Part shown: one piece after another, positions 36,479 to 45,825 of the stretch
Position numbering within the stretch: the first letter of the stretch is position 1
Layout: every line of letters begins with the position of its first letter
Source of the DNA: Aeromonas dhakensis
Lineage (GTDB): Bacteria > Pseudomonadota > Gammaproteobacteria > Enterobacterales > Aeromonadaceae
DNA: 64,000 nucleotides
Reading direction: 5' to 3'
Assembly (NCBI RefSeq): GCF_000820305.1
Contig: NZ_CDBH01000064.1
Coordinates: forward strand, 62,001-126,000
Notes under the pieces: generated by a model
What the model was told of the DNA's origin: nothing
Seen by the model: only the letters and a program-made list of their open reading frames with translations
Database searches by the model: none
Made by a program: the position numbers and the translations under genes

Positions 36479-37740
36479 GCGCAACCCCCATTTTGCTGGT
36501 GCATTACGGCGAGAACTGGATCCGTGGCAGCGAGCGCTGCCTGCTGGATCTGCTGGCCCACCTGGATCGCAGTCGCTTTGCCCCCCTGCTCTGGTGCAAC
36601 AGCCAGCAGCTGGCAGAGGAGGCCGCCCTGCTCGGGGTGAAGGCGGTGGTCGAGCCCTTTACCCTGCTGCTGGGCTGGCAGGCTCCCCGCTTCGATCTGG
36701 CCGCCCACCGGGCCCTGTGCCAGCGGGCGCAGGCGCTAATCGAGGAGCATGGCATCACTCTGGTGCACGCCAACAGCGCCGCCCCCTGTCAGTGGCTGGC
36801 CGGGGTGTGCCGCAAGATGAAGGTGCCGCTGGTGTGCCATCTGCACGCCCGTTATCAGCCCAGAGACAGGTTTACCCTCCGGGTGCATCAGGCCAACGTG
36901 CTGATCGGGGTGAGCCAGCCGGTGCTGGCACCCTGGCGGGAAGATGGCTGCGAGCACAGACGGCTGGTTCACATCGCCAACGGGGTGGATGGGGTGCGGC
37001 TCAATCGGGGTGAACCCTGGCCCGTCAGCAGCCTGCCCGGGCTGCCGGCGGGGGAGCTGATCCTGGCCACCATAGGGTCGCTGATCAAGCGCAAGGGGGT
37101 GGACTTGCTGATCCGCTCCCTGGCCGAGCTCTGCGCTCAGGGGGGCAAGGCGCAGCTGCTGGTGATTGGCAGCGGTCCCGAACTGGTCGCGCTCACGGCA
37201 TTGGCCGCTGAACTGGGGGTGGCCGAGCGGGTGCACTTTCTCGGCGAGCGGCCTGACAGCGCCGCCATCCTGCGCGGCGGGGTGGATCTGCTGGTCTCCG
37301 GCGCCCGTGAGGAGGTGTTCGGCCTGACCCTGGCCGAGGCCGGCACCCTGGGGCTGCCGGTCAGTGCCTATCGGGTGGGGGGGATCCCTGAGGTGGTGGA
37401 ACACACGGTGACGGGCCTTCTGGCCGATCCCGGCGACTGGCGCCAGATGGCTGCCCACTGGCAGCGGCTGGGCGATGCCGGATTGCGCTACCGGCTGGGG
37501 CGGGCGGGGCAATTGCGCGCCAGCCAGCTGTTCACGGTCAAACGCTATGTGGAGAAGGTGAGCGAGCTCTGGTCGGCGACCCTCTCGGGGCGCTGGGACA
37601 ATCCCGAGCTCCCCCCCTATGGGCGCATGGTGCGCTGGCTCGGCCAGCGGCTGCTGGCCAGGGTGGGTCTGGCGGGGGAAGGGGGGCTGCTTGGCGGGCG
37701 CAGGGCGGCGATCGGGTCGGATGAAGGAGCACCATCATGA
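36475..37740 (+). CDS. GT4-family glycosyltransferase
   Basis: A 421-residue GT-B transferase with VHYGENWIRGSERCLLDLL at the N-terminus (acceptor loop), hinge HIANGVDGV, GSLIKRKGVDLL and the EX7E motif in REEVFGLTLAEAGTLG. The C-terminal 50 residues beyond the catalytic domain are basic and may bind the membrane. Start and stop overlap its neighbours by 4 bases each. Sugar specificity cannot be read. Confidence 0.86.
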   Translation: MSATPILLVHYGENWIRGSERCLLDLLAHLDRSRFAPLLWCNSQQLAEEAALLGVKAVVEPFTLLLGWQAPRFDLAAHRALCQRAQALIEEHGITLVHANSAAPCQWLAGVCRKMKVPLVCHLHARYQPRDRFTLRVHQANVLIGVSQPVLAPWREDGCEHRRLVHIANGVDGVRLNRGEPWPVSSLPGLPAGELILATIGSLIKRKGVDLLIRSLAELCAQGGKAQLLVIGSGPELVALTALAAELGVAERVHFLGERPDSAAILRGGVDLLVSGAREEVFGLTLAEAGTLGLPVSAYRVGGIPEVVEHTVTGLLADPGDWRQMAAHWQRLGDAGLRYRLGRAGQLRASQLFTVKRYVEKVSELWSATLSGRWDNPELPPYGRMVRWLGQRLLARVGLAGEGGLLGGRRAAIGSDEGAPS

Positions 37741-38906
37741 AGCCGCACCATGAGTCGACTGCTGGCAAGGCCGGGCAGGGGGAGACGCTGCTGGTGGTGG
37801 ATCCCATCTCTTTTCGCGGCGGCTCCAAGGTGGCCACCGAGGTGATCCTGGCGGGGCTGGCCGACCGCCTGCCGGCCCTGGCGCTGCATGTCCTGACGCC
37901 GGACTTGGACTCCTGGCCCGGATGTCGTCACCATTCGCTCTGGGTGCCCGCCTTGCTGCGGGGGCGCGAGTCGGGCCTGGGGTATCTGCTCAAGCAGGGG
38001 TGGCAGAGCCTGATGATCCTCTGGCTGATATGGCGGCTGGGGGAGGTACGCGGCCTGCTGGCGGCCTCCGGCCCCGGGGTGGATCTCTGCTGCTACTGGG
38101 CGGCTCGGATCGCGGGGATCCCGGTGGTGCAGCTTATTCACGGCCCGGTGGGCTGCTCCGGCATGTCGGCAAGGGCCCTGTGGCGCGCCAGCCAGGTCTT
38201 CTATCTGGAGGCCGCCCGCCCTTCGCTCTCGGCCCTGATTGCCCGCCTTGGCGAGCGCGACTTTCCGCCCCGCTGGCAGCCCTTTATCAACGGGCTGTGC
38301 GAGGCGAGCTGGCCCACGGCCACGACCGGCGGCTCCGGCATCTTGTGGGCCGCCTCCTTGCTCAAGTGGAAAGGGCTGGAGACCATGCTGGCGGCGCATC
38401 AGCAGCTTGCCGAGCCCCGTGCACCGCTGACCGTCTGCTATCTGCAACCACGCAACATACTGCAGCCTTGCAGCGAACCCCGGCCAGAACTGCCCGATAC
38501 CCGCTGGCATGAAAACCCCGGCAACCTTGACGAGATCAGGGCCGGCTGCAGCATCTTCGTCTCCACCAGCCATCAGGAGCCCTTCGGCCTCTCCATCCTG
38601 GAGGCCATGGCTGCCGGCCTGTGCGTGGTGATCCCGGCAGATGGGGCCTGGTGGGATCGCCACCTGACCGACGGGGTGAACTGCCGTAAATATCAGCCGG
38701 ACAGCGCCGATGAACTGGCGCGCGTGCTGGCGGCGCTGCAGGAGGCCCCCGCTGTGGCCATGGCCATAGGGGACAATGCCAGGCTGCATGCGGCGGCACA
38801 TTACAAGGCGAGCGAGACAGGCAGAGAGATGGTGGCGGGACTGGCACGACTGCTTGAGCTGGCCGAGCCTGAGTGCGCCGCAAAGCGCCCTGGCCCGGCG
38901 CTGTAG
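37737..38906 (+). CDS. GT4-family glycosyltransferase, last gene of the locus
   Basis: A 389-residue GT-B transferase. The donor domain has WAASLLKWKGLETM and the EX7E motif in SHQEPFGLSILEAMAAG; the N-terminal domain has VVDPISFRGGSKVATE. It closes the four-gene flippase operon. No good terminator is seen before the convergent LysR gene, whose stop is 32 bases away. Confidence 0.85.
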   Translation: MKPHHESTAGKAGQGETLLVVDPISFRGGSKVATEVILAGLADRLPALALHVLTPDLDSWPGCRHHSLWVPALLRGRESGLGYLLKQGWQSLMILWLIWRLGEVRGLLAASGPGVDLCCYWAARIAGIPVVQLIHGPVGCSGMSARALWRASQVFYLEAARPSLSALIARLGERDFPPRWQPFINGLCEASWPTATTGGSGILWAASLLKWKGLETMLAAHQQLAEPRAPLTVCYLQPRNILQPCSEPRPELPDTRWHENPGNLDEIRAGCSIFVSTSHQEPFGLSILEAMAAGLCVVIPADGAWWDRHLTDGVNCRKYQPDSADELARVLAALQEAPAVAMAIGDNARLHAAAHYKASETGREMVAGLARLLELAEPECAAKRPGPAL

Positions 38907-38938
38907 CGGCGCGTCACTCCCAGCATCGCGGCCTTGCC

Positions 38939-39811
38939 TTATGGCAGGGCCGGCTCGCTCATGCTGGCGACTGTCTGCCAGAAGGCCTCGATGAGAGGCC
39001 CCTTGCTGTGGGGTGGGCGAATAAGGCCTATGGTCCAGCAGGCTTCCCCCTCGGTCAGCGGCAGGGTCAGCACGTCCGGGTGCTCTATGGTGGTGGAGGA
39101 GGGCACCAGGGTCCAGGCGATGTCGGCGGCGGCGGTGGCGACCCCGGCGGCGAAGTCGTTGACGTACTGGATATCGCGAAAACGCAGCCCGCTCTGGGCC
39201 AGGTAGTGCATCAGGTGATCGTAAAACGAGGGGGCCTTGTCCCGGCGCAGGATCGCCAGCGGTTTGTCCACCAGATCAGCCAGCTTGCTCACGCCGGCGT
39301 AACTGGCGGGCAGCACGGCGACAAAATGGGCCCGCACCACCGGCAGACACGGCCACCCCTTGGGGGCGGGCAGGCGGCAGAAGCCGAGATCCAGCTTGCC
39401 TTCGCTCAGGGCCAGCAACTGATGGTGGGTGGAGAGATCGTTGAGCTCGATGGTCACCTGGGGGCGTTCGGCCCGAAATTGCGCGATGGCGGCGGGCACC
39501 AGCAGCTTGGTGGCGACCCCGAAGCCGATGCGCAGGGTGCCGCTGTTGCCGGCCAGCACGTCGCGGGCGCTGCGTGCTAGCTGCTCGCTGGCGGCCACCA
39601 GGGCGCGGGCATCCTCATAAAGGGCGCGCCCCAGCACGGTGAGACGGGTGCTGCTGGCATTGCGCTCGAACAGCTCGCCGCCCAGCTCCTCTTCCAGCCG
39701 CCGGATCTGCTTGCTCAGCGCCGACTGGGTGACGTGCTGGCGCACCGCCGCCTGACCGAAGTGCAGTACCTCCCCCAGGGTGACGAAGGCCTTCAGATCC
39801 CGCAGCTCCAT
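38939..39811 (-). CDS. LysR-family transcriptional regulator
   Basis: A 290-residue LysR protein with helix-turn-helix FGQAAVRQHVTQSALSKQIR (about residues 18-37) and an effector domain starting GTLRIGFGVAT. The frame stays open far upstream, but the MELRDLKAF start is the family norm. It is divergent from the GH1 gene at 39968 and probably regulates it. Confidence 0.88.
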   Translation of the reverse strand: MELRDLKAFVTLGEVLHFGQAAVRQHVTQSALSKQIRRLEEELGGELFERNASSTRLTVLGRALYEDARALVAASEQLARSARDVLAGNSGTLRIGFGVATKLLVPAAIAQFRAERPQVTIELNDLSTHHQLLALSEGKLDLGFCRLPAPKGWPCLPVVRAHFVAVLPASYAGVSKLADLVDKPLAILRRDKAPSFYDHLMHYLAQSGLRFRDIQYVNDFAAGVATAAADIAWTLVPSSTTIEHPDVLTLPLTEGEACWTIGLIRPPHSKGPLIEAFWQTVASMSEPALP

Positions 39812-39967
39812 GTCGGCTCCTGTGATTCCTGTTTGGAATGTTGAATGGTTAAATTTGTCATTGGACGGAATTTTAGAACTGTTCGATGCTAATGCCAATT
39901 CCATTGGGCACCGCCAGTCGGTGCGATCAAGGTGGCCAGCCCACCGCCGCAGAAGGAGCAACCCCAG

Positions 39968-41401
39968 ATGCATCACCACAAGTTCAACGACTTCCCGAAA
40001 GATTTTCTGTGGGGCGCCGCCTCCGCCGCCTATCAGGTGGAAGGGGGCTGGGACGCCGATGGCAAGGGGCCCTCGGTGTGGGATCTGTTCACCACGCTGC
40101 CGGGCAAGACCTTTGAGGGGAGCAACGGCGACGTGGCTGTGGATCACTACCACCGTATGGAGGAGGATGTGGCGCTGATGGCCGAGATGGGGCTCAAGGC
40201 CTATCGCTTCTCGGTGAGCTGGCCGCGCATCTACCCGACCGGCCGCGGCGAGGTGAACGAGGCGGGGCTCGCCTTCTATGAAAAACTCATCGATACCCTG
40301 CTGGCCCACCAGATTGAGCCGGTGCTCACCCTCTATCACTGGGACCTGCCGCAGGCGCTGCAGGACGAATACGGTGGCTGGGAAGACAGACGCATCATCG
40401 CCGATTTCGAGCGCTACTGCGTGACCCTCTACCAGCGCTTTGCCGGCAAGGTGAAGTACTGGGTGTCGCTCAACGAGCAGAACTACAACCTGACCAACGC
40501 CTATCAGCTCGGCACCCATCCGCCTGCAGTGCAAGACCGCAAGCGCTTCTTTGCCGCCAACCACATCGCGTTTCTGGCCAACGCCCGGGTCATCAAGGCG
40601 TTTCGCCAGTACGTGCCGAACGGCCTCATCGGCCCAAGCTTTGCGTACTCCCCCGCCTATCCGGCCTCGTGCGATCCCAAAGACATGCTGGCTTACGAGA
40701 ATGCCGAGGAGTTCACCAACCTCTGGTGGCTGGATGCCTACTGCTTCGGCCGCTACCCCCAGGCGGCGCTCGCCTACCTGCGGGAGACCGGCGAGGCGCC
40801 GGAGATCCTGCCGGGCGATCTCGAGCTGCTGCGGGAAGGAACCCCCGACTACATAGGCGTCAACTACTACTACACCCTGACCTATACCGACAACCCCCTC
40901 GGCGGCCAGACGATGCAGCGCATCAACACCACGGGCAAGAAGGGCACTACGCCGCCAAGCGGCATTCCCGGCCTCTACAAGACGGCCCCCAACCCGCACC
41001 TGGAGACCAGCAACTGGGACTGGGCCATCGACCCGACCGGGATGCGCATCGCCCTGCGCCGGCTATCTTCTCGCTACGGCCTGCCGCTGATGATCACCGA
41101 GAACGGCCTCGGCGAGTTCGACAAGCTGGTAGAGGGAGATCGGGTGCACGACGACTACCGCATCGACTATCTGCGCAGCCACGTCAAGGCGTGCCAGGAG
41201 GCGCTGCAGGACGGGGTGGAACTGCTGGGCTATTGTGCCTGGTCGTTCACCGACATCCTGAGCTGGCTCAACGGCTACCAGAAGCGCTACGGCTTCGTCT
41301 ATGTTGAGCGGGACGAGCAGGGGGGCTCCCTGCGCCGGCTCAAGAAGGACAGCTTCTACTGGTACCAGACGGTGATAAGCTCGGGCGGCAAGACACTGTA
41401 A
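39968..41401 (+). CDS. Family 1 glycoside hydrolase (beta-glucosidase or 6-phospho-beta-glucosidase)
   Basis: A 477-residue cytoplasmic (beta/alpha)8 enzyme. It has the N-terminal GH1 signature FLWGAASAAYQVEGG, the acid/base Glu in WVSLNEQN (normally NEP, here NEQ) and the nucleophile Glu in LMITENGLGEFD. The phosphate-binding serine loop of typical phospho-glucosidases is one residue shorter (SWLNGYQKRYGF), so the substrate may be unphosphorylated. AAGGAG precedes the ATG. There is no PTS gene nearby. A LysR gene is divergent and a strong terminator follows. Confidence 0.88.
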   Translation: MHHHKFNDFPKDFLWGAASAAYQVEGGWDADGKGPSVWDLFTTLPGKTFEGSNGDVAVDHYHRMEEDVALMAEMGLKAYRFSVSWPRIYPTGRGEVNEAGLAFYEKLIDTLLAHQIEPVLTLYHWDLPQALQDEYGGWEDRRIIADFERYCVTLYQRFAGKVKYWVSLNEQNYNLTNAYQLGTHPPAVQDRKRFFAANHIAFLANARVIKAFRQYVPNGLIGPSFAYSPAYPASCDPKDMLAYENAEEFTNLWWLDAYCFGRYPQAALAYLRETGEAPEILPGDLELLREGTPDYIGVNYYYTLTYTDNPLGGQTMQRINTTGKKGTTPPSGIPGLYKTAPNPHLETSNWDWAIDPTGMRIALRRLSSRYGLPLMITENGLGEFDKLVEGDRVHDDYRIDYLRSHVKACQEALQDGVELLGYCAWSFTDILSWLNGYQKRYGFVYVERDEQGGSLRRLKKDSFYWYQTVISSGGKTL

Positions 41402-41417
41402 CCCAATCCATCCCCTC

Positions 41418-41452
41418 GACGGGCCCCGCCAACTGGCGGGGCCCGTTTTTTT
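41418..41452 (+). terminator. Rho-independent terminator after the GH1 gene
   Basis: CGGGCCCCGCC and GGCGGGGCCCG pair across four bases, then seven T. Confidence 0.92.
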
Positions 41453-41644
41453 GTCCGTCTGCCGGGCCGACCCGCGCCGCATCCGGGCATGGCACTTGCC
41501 GGATTGATCCAACTCATCTTTTTGTCAATTAGCGTGTGCGGATGGCGGCTGCAAACCGGCGGGAGGGGCAATCTGGTTTAGATTCAATATGTTTACGCGG
41601 CCCCGAAGAGGGATCTATCACCTTGGCAGAGGTGGAAGCGCATC

Positions 41645-42922
41645 ATGCACCACAACAGCTCTCATCCCCGCTGCGGCGGGCTGGTTGCCCAGCAGGTTGA
41701 TCTGCGCCAGCTGGTATATGCCCTGTCGGCGTCGCTGGATCTGGTCGGCATCGGCGATGTGGCACACGGCAAGCGGGTCGGCATCATGGCCGCCGAGTGT
41801 GGCAAGGCTCTGGGGGCCGGTGAGAGCGAGCAGGCCTGCCTGTTCGAGCTGGGGGTGCTGCACGACATCGGCGTCTCCTCCACCTTTATCCACAGCCATC
41901 TGGTCAGCGAGTTCGACTGGGAGTCTTCCCAGCGTCATTGCGAGGTCGGTTACGATCTGCTCAAGGATTTCCCGCCGCTGGCCCCGCTGGCGGAGCCCAT
42001 CCGCTATCACCACACCCACTGGCATCAACTTGTTCGGCAGCAGGGGGTGACAGCCACGGTGCGGCGCCAGGCCAACCTCATCTTTCTGGTGGACCGGGTC
42101 GATGCCCTGGCGGCCCCGCATTATGGGGACGGCTCCCTGCTGATGCACACCCAGGAGATCCGGCAGCGGATCGAGGCGTGCGCCGGCGAGTTCTTCGCCC
42201 CCGAGCTGGTGGCGGCCTTTTTGCGGGCCTCTCTGCCGGAGGCATTCTGGCTGCAGCTGGAGGGGCGCGCCATCACCGACTACATGCGCGGCATGCTGAG
42301 CGAGCGGGAGCCCTGCCTCACCAGCAACGGCGAGCTCAAACAGCTGGCGCGCATCTTTTCGGCCATCGTCGATGCCAAGAGCCCCTTCACCGTGGCCCAC
42401 TCCCTCGGGGTGGCCAGGCTGGCCCGGCGGCTGGCTCAATGGATGGGAATTGAGGAGGGACGCTGCGAGCAGCTGGAGATCGCCGGGCTGCTGCACGATC
42501 TCGGCAAGCTGCGGGTACCCGACGAGATCCTCGACAAGGCGGGAAAACTCGATGAGCGGGAGCGGGCCATCATCAACACCCACAGCTTTGAAACCTATCA
42601 GATTTTGCGCCACATCGACGGTTTCGAGGAGATTGCTCTGTGGGCCTCCTATCATCACGAGGAGCCCAATGGCTGCGGCTACCCCTTCCACCTGACCGCC
42701 GAGGCGATGCCGCTGGAGGCGAGGATCCTGCGGGTGGCCGACATCTTCCAGGCCATGGTGCAGCACAGACCCTACCGGGCGGGGCTGAGCGCCGACGCGG
42801 CGCTCGGCTTCTTGCAACAGCTGGCGAGCCAGGGGCGGGTCGATGTCGACGCCGTGGCTACCCTGGCGGCGCACCTGCCCGAGGCTCACCAGGCCGCCAG
42901 CGGTCAGACCCAGGCGGCCTAG
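41645..42922 (+). CDS. Tandem HD / HD-GYP cyclic-di-GMP phosphodiesterase
   Basis: A 425-residue soluble protein with two HD modules. The first (about 35-200) has HGKRVG, LHDIG and YHHTHWH. The second (about 235-410) has AHSLGVARLA, LLHDLGKLRVPDEIL, NTHSFET and HHEEPNGCGYPF, the last being the HD-GYP motif in which the usual D-G-x-GYP reads N-G-C-GYP. Such proteins hydrolyse cyclic di-GMP and lower matrix production; the location after the polysaccharide locus is suggestive only. AGGTGGA precedes the ATG. Confidence 0.86.
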   Translation: MHHNSSHPRCGGLVAQQVDLRQLVYALSASLDLVGIGDVAHGKRVGIMAAECGKALGAGESEQACLFELGVLHDIGVSSTFIHSHLVSEFDWESSQRHCEVGYDLLKDFPPLAPLAEPIRYHHTHWHQLVRQQGVTATVRRQANLIFLVDRVDALAAPHYGDGSLLMHTQEIRQRIEACAGEFFAPELVAAFLRASLPEAFWLQLEGRAITDYMRGMLSEREPCLTSNGELKQLARIFSAIVDAKSPFTVAHSLGVARLARRLAQWMGIEEGRCEQLEIAGLLHDLGKLRVPDEILDKAGKLDERERAIINTHSFETYQILRHIDGFEEIALWASYHHEEPNGCGYPFHLTAEAMPLEARILRVADIFQAMVQHRPYRAGLSADAALGFLQQLASQGRVDVDAVATLAAHLPEAHQAASGQTQAA

Positions 42923-42951
42923 AGAGATCTCGGCGTCGGTGAGCGGACGCC

Positions 42952-43707
42952 TTAGAGGAACATGCCGCCGGAGGCCTCGATACGCTGGGCATTGATCCAG
43001 CGGCTGTCGGGGGAGAGCAGGGCGGCGATGACGCCGCCGATGTCCTCCGGCTGGCCCACCCGGCCCAGCGCCGTCTGGCTGGCGATGAAATCGTTGACCG
43101 CCTGATTGTCCCGCACCACACCCCCGCCAAAATCGGTCTCGATGGCCCCCGGCGCCACCACGTTGACGGCGATGCCACGCGGCCCCAGCTCCTTGGCCAG
43201 ATAGCGGGTCAGCACCTCGACCCCTCCCTTCATGGCCGCATAGGCGGCATAACCGGGCAGCGCGAAGCGGGTCAGCCCGCTCGACAGGTTGAGGATGCGC
43301 CCGCCATCGCGCAGAAGCGGCAGCAACTGCTGGGTCAGAAAGAAGACCCCCTTGAGGTGAATGTTGAACAGGGTGTCGAACTGCTGCTCGCTGGTCTGCT
43401 CGATGCTGGCGTGAATGCCGATGCCGGCGTTGTTGACCAGAAAATCGAACCGATCCCGCTGCCACGCGCCCAGCTGCTCGCGCACCTGGCTGGCGAAGGC
43501 GGCAAAGCTGCTGCTGTCGGCCACATCGAGGGGCAGGGCATGGGCCCTGACGCCGAGGGCAGTCGCCTCGGCCACCACGGCCGCCGCCTCTTCGGCCTGA
43601 CTGCGATAGGTGATGATGAGGTCGACGCCGCGGGCGGCGAGGGCCAACGCCGCCTGTTTGCCAAGGCCGCGGCTGGCGCCGGTGATGAGTGCGATGGGAT
43701 GGGTCAT
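42952..43707 (-). CDS. Short-chain dehydrogenase/reductase
   Basis: A 251-residue classical SDR: cofactor motif TGASRGLG (residues 8-15), NNAG, catalytic Ser in NLSSGL, and YAAYAAMKGG with the YxxxK pair. The C-terminal INAQRIEASGG is the usual end strand. AGGAG lies before the chosen ATG; 17 upstream in-frame codons are rejected. It is divergent from the LysR gene at 43833. Substrate unknown. Confidence 0.86.
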   Translation of the reverse strand: MTHPIALITGASRGLGKQAALALAARGVDLIITYRSQAEEAAAVVAEATALGVRAHALPLDVADSSSFAAFASQVREQLGAWQRDRFDFLVNNAGIGIHASIEQTSEQQFDTLFNIHLKGVFFLTQQLLPLLRDGGRILNLSSGLTRFALPGYAAYAAMKGGVEVLTRYLAKELGPRGIAVNVVAPGAIETDFGGGVVRDNQAVNDFIASQTALGRVGQPEDIGGVIAALLSPDSRWINAQRIEASGGMFL

Positions 43708-43832
43708 GAGAGGACTCCTGTCTGTGGTCATGGGCTCGGGATGAGCCGGTGTGATCACTCTATTGCCCGTTGTTGATTGGATAAATAAGGCGATAATGAA
43801 TGCACTGTTCCGATTAGCGAGACAATGGCGCC

Positions 43833-44786
43833 ATGGATCAACTGGATGCGATGAGGATGTTTGTACGGGTGGCGGAGCTGGAGAGCTTTACCCGCAGTGC
43901 CGAACAGTTAGGAGTCCCCAAGGCGACGCTCTCGGCGGCCATCCGCCGGCTGGAGGAGCAGATGGGCACCCGCTTGCTGCAGCGCACCACCCGGCGGGTG
44001 CAGCTGACCACGGATGGCCGGCTCTGTTATGCCCGTTGTCAGGATCTGCTGGCGGACATGGAGGAGTTCAACGGGCTGTTTCGCCAGCAGGGGCAGCTGA
44101 GCGGTCAGCTACGGGTGGACATGCCGGGCCGGATGGCTCGCCATCTGGTGATGCCGGCGCTACCCGCCTTTCTGGCGGCGCATCCCGCCTTGCAGTTGAT
44201 GCTGAGCAGCACGGACCGGCGGGTAGACCTGGTGCGGGAGGGGTTTGACTGCGTGATCCGGGTCGGGGCGCTCGAGCCCTCCAGTCTGGTGGCGCGCCCT
44301 CTCGGCCACTACCGCCAGATCAATTGCGCCAGCGCCGCCTACCTGGCCCGCTACGGAACGCCCCGCAGCCTGAGCGAGCTGAGCGGCCATCGGCTGGTGC
44401 ACTACGGCAGCAGCAGCGGGCCAAGAGAGAGCGGTTTCGAGTATCTGCAGGCAGACGGCTCGCGCGCCGTGCTGGCGATGAGCGGGGCGCTCACGGTGAA
44501 CGACAGCGAATCCTATCTGGCGGCGGCGCTGGCCGGGCTTGGCATCATCCAGCAGCCGCGAGTCGGGGTGGAGCCACTGCTGGCCAGCGGCGAGCTGGTG
44601 GCCATCCTGCCAAAGTGGCAGGCGCCCCCGCTGCCCATTCACGCCCTCTATGCCCATCGCCGTCAGCTGGCCCCTAGGGTGCAGGCCTTCATCCAGTGGC
44701 TGAGCGGCATCCTGGCGTCAGCGCTGGGCCCCGACGGCCCGCGCGACGGCCTGGCGACGCGGGCAGGGATGGACGCGACCGATTGA
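43833..44786 (+). CDS. LysR-family transcriptional regulator
   Basis: A 317-residue LysR protein with helix-turn-helix [20 protein letters not shown] (residues 20-39) and wing [12 protein letters not shown]. The effector domain holds the FDCVIRVG segment common to the AaeR/DmlR-like subgroup. The SDR gene on the other side of a 125-base divergent gap is its probable target. Confidence 0.87.
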   Translation: MDQLDAMRMFVRVAELESFTRSAEQLGVPKATLSAAIRRLEEQMGTRLLQRTTRRVQLTTDGRLCYARCQDLLADMEEFNGLFRQQGQLSGQLRVDMPGRMARHLVMPALPAFLAAHPALQLMLSSTDRRVDLVREGFDCVIRVGALEPSSLVARPLGHYRQINCASAAYLARYGTPRSLSELSGHRLVHYGSSSGPRESGFEYLQADGSRAVLAMSGALTVNDSESYLAAALAGLGIIQQPRVGVEPLLASGELVAILPKWQAPPLPIHALYAHRRQLAPRVQAFIQWLSGILASALGPDGPRDGLATRAGMDATD

Positions 44787-44946
44787 TGGCTTGACGCTAA
44801 TCCCCACCTGCGGCGGGTCTCTCTATGGCTGCCATCGACAATCCCGGTTTGGCGCCGGCCGGGTGGCTTGGCATAATGGCGCCCCACACGGGTTGGCCGC
44901 CCCTTTGCTGCGCGGCCAGACCCAGCAACAGTGCAGAGGAGATGTG

Positions 44947-45792
44947 ATGAAATTTATCGGAGCCCACGTCAGTGCGGCCGGCGGGGTGGAGAACACCATC
45001 GCCCGCGCCCAGGCCATCGGGGCCAACGCCTTCGCCCTGTTTACCAAGAACCAGCGCCAGTGGCAGGCGGCGCCGCTCTCCGAGACCAGCATTCGCGCCT
45101 TCAAGCAGGCCTGCGAGAAGGGGGGCTTTCGCCCCGAGCAGATCCTGCCCCACGACAGCTACCTCATCAATCTGGGTCATCCCGACCCCGATGGCCTCGC
45201 CAAGTCCCGCGATGCCTTTCTGGACGAGATGAAGCGCTGCGAGCAGCTGGGGCTCTGCTACCTCAATTTTCATCCGGGCAGCCACCTGAAGCAGATCCCG
45301 GAGGCGGTCAGCCTCAAGCTGGTGAGCGAATCCATCAACTGGGCGCTGGAGCGCAGCGAAGGGGTGACGGCGGTGATCGAGAACACCGCCGGCCAGGGCA
45401 CCAACCTCGGCTGGTCGTTCGAGCACCTGGCCACCATCATCGACGGGGTGGAAGACAAGAGTCGGGTCGGCATCTGCTTTGATACCTGCCACGCCTTTGC
45501 CGCCGGCTACGATCTGCGCACCGCGGAGAGTTGTGCTGCCGTCTTTGCCGAGTTCGACCAGACAGTGGGTTTCCAGTATCTGAAGGGGATGCATATCAAC
45601 GGTGCCAAGTGCACCTTCGGCAGCCGGGTCGATCGCCACCACAGCCTGCGCGAGGGGAACCTGGGGGAGGCTGTGTTCCATCACATCATGAATGACCATC
45701 GCTTCGACGGCATTCCGTTGATCCTGGAGACCATTGACGAGTCCATCTGGGGTGACGAGATCCGCTGGTTGCGCAGCCTGGCGCAGGCATGA
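44947..45792 (+). CDS. nfo: Endonuclease IV (AP endonuclease)
   Basis: A 281-residue enzyme that cuts DNA 5' to abasic sites in base excision repair. It begins [15 protein letters not shown] and carries the tri-zinc ligand set: [45 protein letters not shown] and LETID. Length matches E. coli Nfo (285). GAGGAGATG precedes the ATG. Followed by the oxidoreductase gene after 33 bases. Confidence 0.96.
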   Translation: MKFIGAHVSAAGGVENTIARAQAIGANAFALFTKNQRQWQAAPLSETSIRAFKQACEKGGFRPEQILPHDSYLINLGHPDPDGLAKSRDAFLDEMKRCEQLGLCYLNFHPGSHLKQIPEAVSLKLVSESINWALERSEGVTAVIENTAGQGTNLGWSFEHLATIIDGVEDKSRVGICFDTCHAFAAGYDLRTAESCAAVFAEFDQTVGFQYLKGMHINGAKCTFGSRVDRHHSLREGNLGEAVFHHIMNDHRFDGIPLILETIDESIWGDEIRWLRSLAQA

Positions 45793-45825
45793 TGATTGAC
45801 CGGCAGAGCGCATAAGGAGACAGGG

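Noticed and set aside
39812..40999. Leftward extension of the LysR frame by nearly 400 codons
   Set aside because: The extension is antisense to the GH1 gene; the LysR start at 39811 matches the family.
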